The notes under the pieces were generated by a model that saw only the letters and a list, made by a program, of their open reading frames with translations, was not told where the DNA came from and did no database searches. The translations under genes were made by a program, and so were the position numbers. Source: Sinomonas atrocyanea (GTDB taxonomy: Bacteria > Actinomycetota > Actinomycetes > Actinomycetales > Micrococcaceae). Taken from it: a DNA stretch of 64,000 nucleotides. Below are positions 59,157 through 64,000 of the stretch, piece after piece. The stretch covers positions 124,001-188,000 of the forward strand of contig NZ_JAUSTE010000008.1 in assembly GCF_030812675.1 (NCBI RefSeq), read 5' to 3'. The first letter of the stretch is position 1. Every line of letters begins with the position of its first letter.

Positions 59157-60010
59157 GCATCCAGGGAAGCCAAGCAGCGGCACTGCGCTGGGACCTGTCC
59201 GGGTTCGGCGACGAGATCGACGACGACCCGCGCGTCCAGGCCGCGGTCATGCGGGCCCTCGGCGCGAGCCACATCGAGGTCCGCAGCGCGTGGGGCACCA
59301 ACATCGTGGACCTGTCCGAGGAACAGCTGGCCCAACTCAAGGGCGTCCTCGACGAGGCAGGCCTGAATGTCTCCGCGATCGCCTCGCCGATCGGCAAGGT
59401 GGACGTGGAGCTGCCCGTCGAGCACGAGGTCGAGCGCCTGGGCCGGGCCCTCCGCGCCGCGGAAGTCCTCGGTGCCCCCTACATCCGCATCTTCTCCTTC
59501 TACTACGAGGGGAAGGCCCCCGAGCAGGTCCGCGAGGCGGTGATCGAGCGCATGGCCGCGCTCGCCCGGCGCGCGGAGGGCACGGGCGTCACGCTCGTGC
59601 ACGAGAACGAGAAGGACATCTTCGGCGACATCCCGTCCCGCGTCGCGGACATCGTCACGAGCGTGGGCTCTCCGGCGCTCAAGCTCGCGTGGGATCCCGC
59701 GAACTTCGTCCAGGTCGGCGTCAAGCCGTTCACCGAGGGCTACGAGCTCCTGCGCCCGCACGTGGTCTACCTCCAGGTCAAGGACGCGCTCTTCGCGGAC
59801 GGCAGCGTGGTCCCCGCTGGGGAGGGCGACGGCGAGGTGCTCCGCACGGTCGAGGCCCTGCGCGACAGCGGGTACACCGGCTTCGCCTCGCTCGAGCCGC
59901 ACCTGGCCGAGGCGTTCTCGCTGGGCGGGTTCAGTGGGCCCTACGCCTTCGGGGTGGCCGCCCGGGCCTTCGCGAAGGTCCTCGAGGCCGCCGGCGTCGA
60001 AGCGGGCTGA
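59153..60010 (+). CDS. Sugar phosphate isomerase/epimerase-like TIM-barrel protein
   Basis: 285 residues from GTG 59153 (GTGA overlap; GGAGGAG upstream). RWDLSGFGDEIDDDPRVQAAVMRALGASHIEVRSAWGTNI, YIRIFSFYYEGKAPEQV, TLVHENEKDIFGD, LAWDPANFVQVG and VYLQVKDALF supply the metal-binding residues of the xylose isomerase-like fold. Different subgroup from the protein at 52547. Placed between a transporter and uronate isomerase, it probably acts early on the imported substrate. Confidence 0.88.
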   Translation: MSIQGSQAAALRWDLSGFGDEIDDDPRVQAAVMRALGASHIEVRSAWGTNIVDLSEEQLAQLKGVLDEAGLNVSAIASPIGKVDVELPVEHEVERLGRALRAAEVLGAPYIRIFSFYYEGKAPEQVREAVIERMAALARRAEGTGVTLVHENEKDIFGDIPSRVADIVTSVGSPALKLAWDPANFVQVGVKPFTEGYELLRPHVVYLQVKDALFADGSVVPAGEGDGEVLRTVEALRDSGYTGFASLEPHLAEAFSLGGFSGPYAFGVAARAFAKVLEAAGVEAG

Positions 60011-60059
60011 CAGCGCCGCGAGAGACCGACAGACCAGCGCACAGAGAAGAGAAGCACCC

Positions 60060-61481
60060 ATGAGCCAGTCCATCGCCACCCATCCGGACCGCCTCCTGCC
60101 GGCAGACCCCGGAACCCGGGCGATTGCGCGCGAGCTGCTCGCCGAGGTCGAGCACCTGCCGCTCATCTCCCCGCACGGCCACGTGCCCGCGGAGATGCTT
60201 GCGGAGGACACCCCGTTCCCCGACCCCACGGCCCTCCTGGTCAGCCCGGACCACTACGTCACCCGGCTCATCCACGCCGGAGGGGTGGGCCTCGACCAGC
60301 TCCGCGTGGGCCCCGGGCCCCACGGCACGGACTCGCGCAGCGCGTGGCGGCACTTCGCCGCCGCGTGGCCGCTCTTCGACGGGACCGCCTCGGGCTACTG
60401 GATCCGCAGCGAGTTCGAGCACGTCTTCGGCCTCTCCGCCGAGACCGTGGACTCCTTCGGCGCCGAGACGGCGGACACCGTGTACGACGCGATCGCGGCG
60501 AAGCTCGCCGAGCCGTCCTTCCGGCCGCGCCAGCTCTTCAAGGACTTCGGCCTCGAGGTCCTCGCCACGACCGACGACCCGCTCGACGCCCTCGAGGCGC
60601 ACCGGCTCCTGGCCAAGGACGAGTCGTTCACCGGGCGCGTCCTGCCGACCTTCCGCCCCGACCCCTACCTCAACGTGGCCCACCCCGAGTGGGCCGGGCG
60701 GGTGGACCGGCTCACGGCGGAGGCGGGCGACGGCGTCGACGGCTACGCGGGCTACCTCCGGGCGCTGGAGAACCGGCGCCGCTACTTCGTCGAGAACGGC
60801 GCGGTCTCCGCCGACCACGGCGTCCGCACGCCGCTCACGCTCAAGCTCGACGCCGCGGAGGCCGCGGCGCTGTTCGCCAAGGCCCGCCGCGGCGAGGCGA
60901 CCGCGGCGGACCGCGACGCGTTCGAGGCGCACATGATGTACGAGATGGCCCGGATGAGCGTCGAGGACGGGCTCGTGATGACGGTCCACCCCGGCTCGTT
61001 CCGCAACCACCACACCGCGACGTTCGAGAAGTTCGGCGCGGACACCGGCCACGACATCCCCTTCGCGGTGCACTACACCGAGGGCATCCGCCCGCTCCTG
61101 GAGGACTTCGGCACCGCCAAGGACTTCCACCTCGTCCTGTTCACCCTCGACGAGACGGTCTTCAGCCGGGAGCTCGCCCCGCTGGCCGGCTTCTACCCCT
61201 CCGTGTACGTGGGCGCCCCCTGGTGGTTCCTCGACGCGCCGGACTCGATCCTGCGCTTCCGCTCGGCCGTCACCGAGACCACCGGCTTCACCCGGACCTC
61301 GGGGTTCATCGACGACACCCGCGCGTTCTGCTCGATTCCCGCCCGGCACAACATGAGCCGCCGCATGGACTCGGCCTTCCTCGCGAAGCTCGTCGCGGAG
61401 CACCGCATCACCGAGGGCCGGGCCCACGAGATCATCGTGGACCTGGTCGACGGGTCGCCGCGGCGCGTCTTCAAGCTCTAG
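60060..61481 (+). CDS. uxaC: Uronate (glucuronate/galacturonate) isomerase
   Basis: 473 residues, amidohydrolase-superfamily. It converts D-glucuronate to D-fructuronate or D-galacturonate to D-tagaturonate. Motifs: LPLISPHGHVPAEMLAEDTPFPDP (N-terminal HxH), VLATTDDPLDAL, RVLPTFRPDPYLNV, MTVHPGSFRNHH and SVYVGAPWWFLDAPDSILRFRSAVTETTG, all typical of UxaC. Follows the transporter genes with a 49-bp gap and precedes the fructuronate reductase. Confidence 0.95.
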   Translation: MSQSIATHPDRLLPADPGTRAIARELLAEVEHLPLISPHGHVPAEMLAEDTPFPDPTALLVSPDHYVTRLIHAGGVGLDQLRVGPGPHGTDSRSAWRHFAAAWPLFDGTASGYWIRSEFEHVFGLSAETVDSFGAETADTVYDAIAAKLAEPSFRPRQLFKDFGLEVLATTDDPLDALEAHRLLAKDESFTGRVLPTFRPDPYLNVAHPEWAGRVDRLTAEAGDGVDGYAGYLRALENRRRYFVENGAVSADHGVRTPLTLKLDAAEAAALFAKARRGEATAADRDAFEAHMMYEMARMSVEDGLVMTVHPGSFRNHHTATFEKFGADTGHDIPFAVHYTEGIRPLLEDFGTAKDFHLVLFTLDETVFSRELAPLAGFYPSVYVGAPWWFLDAPDSILRFRSAVTETTGFTRTSGFIDDTRAFCSIPARHNMSRRMDSAFLAKLVAEHRITEGRAHEIIVDLVDGSPRRVFKL

Positions 61482-61507
61482 CTCCCAGTCCCGAAAGGGG
61501 AATCCCC

Positions 61508-62827
61508 ATGCATGCCACCGCCTCCACCGAGGTGCTTCCCCTCCTGGGCAGGTCCGGCGCCCCGGCGCCCCCGGTGCGGATCGTGCACCTCGGCCTCGGC
61601 GCCTTCCACCGTTCCCACCAGGCCTGGTTCACCGCCCACGCCTCCGACGCCGCCCAGTGGGGGATCGCCTCCTTCACCGGCCGCCGGCCCGACGCGGCCC
61701 GCGTCCTCGCGGCACAGGACGGGCTCTTCACCCTGATCGAGCGCGGCGGCGACGGCGACCGCTTCGAGGTGGTCGGCTCGATCGCCGAGGCGGTCGACGG
61801 CGCGGACACCGCCCGCCTCGACGCCCTGCTGGCCGCCCCGGCCACCGCCATCGTCACGCTCACCGTCACCGAGGCGGTCTACGAGAAGCACGACGCCGAC
61901 TCACCCCTCGCGCGCCTGTGCCACGGACTCGAGGCGAGGCGCGAGGCGGGAGCCGGGCCGATCGCCGTCGTGAGCTGCGACAACGTGGCCGGCAACGCCG
62001 AGGTGGCCGAGAAGGCGCTGCTGTCCATCGCCGAGGGCCTCGACACCGGCCTGGCCTCGTGGGTGCGGGAGAACGTCAGCTTCGTGGGCACCTCGGTAGA
62101 CCGCATCACCCCCCGCACGACGCCGGACGACGTCGCCCTCGTCGCGGCGCAGTGCGGGTACCGCGACGAGTCGCCGGTGGTGGCCGAGCCGTTCGCGAAC
62201 TGGATCCTCGCCGGCGACTTCCCCGCGGGACGCCCGCGCTGGGAGGACGCGGGCGCCCAATTCGTGACGGACATCGAGCCGTTCGAGAACCGCAAGCTCT
62301 GGCTCCTCAACGGCGCCCACTCGATCCTCGCGTACGGCGGGCAGCTGCGCGGCCACACGACCGTAGCCGAGGCCGTGGCCGATCCGGCGTGCCGCGAGGC
62401 GGTGGAGGCCTTCTGGGACGAGGCGGCCCGGCACCTGACCCTGCGCGAGCTCGCCGTCCCGGACTACCGGAACGCGCTGATCGGCCGGTTCTCCAATCCG
62501 AGGATCGCCCACCACCTCGCCCAGATCGCCGCCGACGGCACCACCAAGCTGCGCATGCGCGCCGTGCCGGTGCTGGCGGCCGAGATCGCCGGCGGCCGCA
62601 CGGGCGTCGCCGCGGCGCGGATGATCGCGGTGTGGATGGACTTCGTCTCCGCCGCGGCCCCCGGCGACTTCCAGGACCCCCTCAAAGACCGGGTCCTCGA
62701 GGCGGCCTCGCTCGAGGGCAGGGAGCGCACCCAGGCGCTCGCGGAGCTCGTGGCCCCGGCGCTGGCCGGCGATCCGGTCGTCGTGGACCGCATCCACTCC
62801 CTGCGCGGCACGCTCGCCCGGGAGTGA
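61508..62827 (+). CDS. uxuB: Fructuronate reductase/mannitol dehydrogenase family protein
   Basis: 439 residues. RIVHLGLGAFHRSHQAWFTAHA at about residue 23 is the dinucleotide-binding motif of the polyol-specific long-chain dehydrogenases; TLTVTEAVYEK, SCDNVAGNAEVAEKALL, FVGTSVDRITPRTT and KLWLLNGAHSILAYGGQLRGH (catalytic Lys/Asn/His) follow. Position after uxaC and before manD marks it as fructuronate reductase, giving D-mannonate with NADH. Mannitol dehydrogenase is the less likely alternative. Confidence 0.9.
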   Translation: MHATASTEVLPLLGRSGAPAPPVRIVHLGLGAFHRSHQAWFTAHASDAAQWGIASFTGRRPDAARVLAAQDGLFTLIERGGDGDRFEVVGSIAEAVDGADTARLDALLAAPATAIVTLTVTEAVYEKHDADSPLARLCHGLEARREAGAGPIAVVSCDNVAGNAEVAEKALLSIAEGLDTGLASWVRENVSFVGTSVDRITPRTTPDDVALVAAQCGYRDESPVVAEPFANWILAGDFPAGRPRWEDAGAQFVTDIEPFENRKLWLLNGAHSILAYGGQLRGHTTVAEAVADPACREAVEAFWDEAARHLTLRELAVPDYRNALIGRFSNPRIAHHLAQIAADGTTKLRMRAVPVLAAEIAGGRTGVAAARMIAVWMDFVSAAAPGDFQDPLKDRVLEAASLEGRERTQALAELVAPALAGDPVVVDRIHSLRGTLARE

Positions 62828-62834
62828 TCCTCCC

Positions 62835-62883
62835 GGCAATTTGCGGCAAACGTTTGCCATCATGGACCCGTCCTCAGTATGCT
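62835..62883 (+). promoter_or_regulatory. Extended LacI-type operator 4 and promoter
   Basis: GGCAA (62835-62839), N5 (TTTGC), GGCAAACGTTTGCC (62845-62858), a perfect palindrome. It overlaps -35 TTGCCA (62854-62859); an 18-bp spacer leads to TATGCT (62878-62883), before manD. It shows that manD has its own repressed promoter rather than relying on uxaC-uxuB read-through. Confidence 0.85.
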
Positions 62884-62920
62884 GAACGCGAGCCCCCGGC
62901 CCCAGTGAAAGGAAGCGACG

Positions 62921-64000
62921 ATGAAGATCGTCTCCGCTGAAGTCTTCGTGACGAGCCCGACGCGCAACTTCGTGACCCTGAAGATCACCACGGACGAGGG
63001 GGTCACCGGGATCGGCGACGCCACCCTCAATGGCCGCGAGCTCGCCGTGGCCGCGTACCTGAAGGAGCACGTGGCCCAGCTCCTCATCGGCCGGGACCCC
63101 CACATGATCGAGGACACGTGGCAGTTCCTCTACCGCTCCTCCTACTGGCGGCGCGGGCCGGTGACCATGGCCGCGATCGCCGCTGTGGACATGGCCCTGT
63201 GGGACATCAAGGGCAAGATCGCGGGCCTGCCCGTGTACCAGCTCCTCGGCGGTGCTTCCCGCCGGGGGCTGCGCGCCTACGGGCACGCCTCCGGCACAGA
63301 CCTTCCCTCGCTGTTCGACTCGATCCGCGAGCACCTCGAGCTCGGCTACAAGTCCATCCGCGTCCAGACCGCCATCCCGGGCATCAAGGCCGTCTACGGG
63401 GTGGCCGCCCAGGCGCAGGCCTCGGGGGAGCGGTACGACTACGAGCCCGCGGGCCGCGGCGCGTACCCGCAGGAGGAGGACTGGGACACCCGGGCCTACC
63501 TGCGCCACCTCCCCACCGTGTTCGAGGCGGTGCGCAACGAGTTCGGCCCCGAAATCCCGCTCCTGCACGACGGGCACCACCGCATGACCCCCATCCAGGC
63601 AGCCAAGCTCGGCAAGGCGCTCGAGCCCTACGACCTGTTCTGGCTCGAGGACTGCACCCCCGCCGAGAACCAGGAGGGCCTGCGGCTGGTCCGCCAGCAC
63701 ACCACCACCCCCCTGGCCATCGGCGAGATCTTCAACACCGTCTGGGACTTCCAGCTGCTCATCCGCGAGCAGCTCATCGACTACGTCCGCGCCGCCTCGA
63801 CCCACTTCGGCGGCATCTCGCCGCTGAAGAAGGTCATGGACTACGCGGCCCAGTACCAGATCAAGTCCGGCTTCCACGGCCCCACGGACATCTCGCCGGT
63901 CGGCTTCGCCGCCCAGCTGCACGTGGGCCTCGCGATCCACAACTACGGGATCCAGGAGTACATGCAGCACTCCGAGAAGACCAACACCGTCTTCGAGCAG
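62921..64000 (+). CDS. manD: D-mannonate dehydratase, enolase superfamily ManD (3' end outside window)
   Basis: 360 residues are visible and the frame runs off the end. GAAAGGAAG precedes ATG 62921. ManD/RspA hallmarks: [128 protein letters not shown] and [12 protein letters not shown]. It dehydrates D-mannonate to 2-keto-3-deoxygluconate. About 40-45 residues are missing compared with the usual length of about 400. Confidence 0.93.
   Translation, partial: MKIVSAEVFVTSPTRNFVTLKITTDEGVTGIGDATLNGRELAVAAYLKEHVAQLLIGRDPHMIEDTWQFLYRSSYWRRGPVTMAAIAAVDMALWDIKGKIAGLPVYQLLGGASRRGLRAYGHASGTDLPSLFDSIREHLELGYKSIRVQTAIPGIKAVYGVAAQAQASGERYDYEPAGRGAYPQEEDWDTRAYLRHLPTVFEAVRNEFGPEIPLLHDGHHRMTPIQAAKLGKALEPYDLFWLEDCTPAENQEGLRLVRQHTTTPLAIGEIFNTVWDFQLLIREQLIDYVRAASTHFGGISPLKKVMDYAAQYQIKSGFHGPTDISPVGFAAQLHVGLAIHNYGIQEYMQHSEKTNTVFEQ

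Overview
The window is high-GC chromosomal DNA, gene-dense on both strands, with many 4-nt ATGA/GTGA start-stop overlaps and many promoters only 5-8 nt from a start codon (leaderless mRNAs). Mycothiol-type nitroreductase, AmaP/Asp23, Holin-X/DUF3618 and EF-G2 homologues and a tRNA Glu-Asp-Phe cluster point to an actinobacterium, most likely Micrococcaceae (Arthrobacter/Sinomonas-like). This placement is inference from gene content; no rRNA is present. No insertion sequence, prophage, integrase or CRISPR array was recognised.

Layout. 1-8144: tail of a GDPD gene, azlCD amino-acid export genes, a TetR gene, small enzymes, and a LysR regulator divergent from an MHS transporter plus 3-hydroxybutyrate dehydrogenase pair. 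8176-22165: a histidine-utilisation regulon in pieces (AAT permease, IclR regulator, hutU-hutH, hutG), interleaved with an oxidoreductase/TetR pair, an LCP cell-wall ligase, GNAT genes and a MarR-controlled MFS-USP fusion. Five related 16-bp palindromes lie only at the hut-linked promoters. hutI is not in the window. 22257-31201: EF-G2, a PadR module, an FMN reductase, a purine permease, CopC, a truncated flavoprotein, a tandem universal stress protein and a zincin. 31265-31616: three tRNA genes.

31874-38956: cupin, PRC-barrel-like protein, DsbA/mycothiol-nitroreductase-like protein, a DHA2 exporter with its TetR regulator and twin operators, then a five-gene overlapping Asp23/AmaP envelope operon and a helical-repeat protein. 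39065-43775: a sugar ABC transporter (no ATPase) with a LacI regulator. 43847-45812: a three-gene membrane/stress operon. 45842-48449: a hypothetical gene, exonuclease III and NAD synthetase.

48468-64000 is a sugar-acid catabolic island. DgoD makes 2-keto-3-deoxygalactonate; UxaC, UxuB and ManD convert hexuronates to 2-keto-3-deoxygluconate; a PfkB kinase and a KDPG/KDPGal-type aldolase could finish both routes. Between them lie two Gfo/Idh/MocA dehydrogenases, two TIM-barrel isomerase-like proteins and a second ATPase-less sugar ABC transporter. Four promoters (51342, 52436, 55704, 62835) carry the same extended LacI-type operator, GGCAW-N5-GGCAANCGNTTNCC, whose right half covers the -35 box. 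The LacI-family gene at 54643-55683 is the probable cognate repressor. This shared regulon around enzymes of unassigned substrate is the most promising under-described system in the window.
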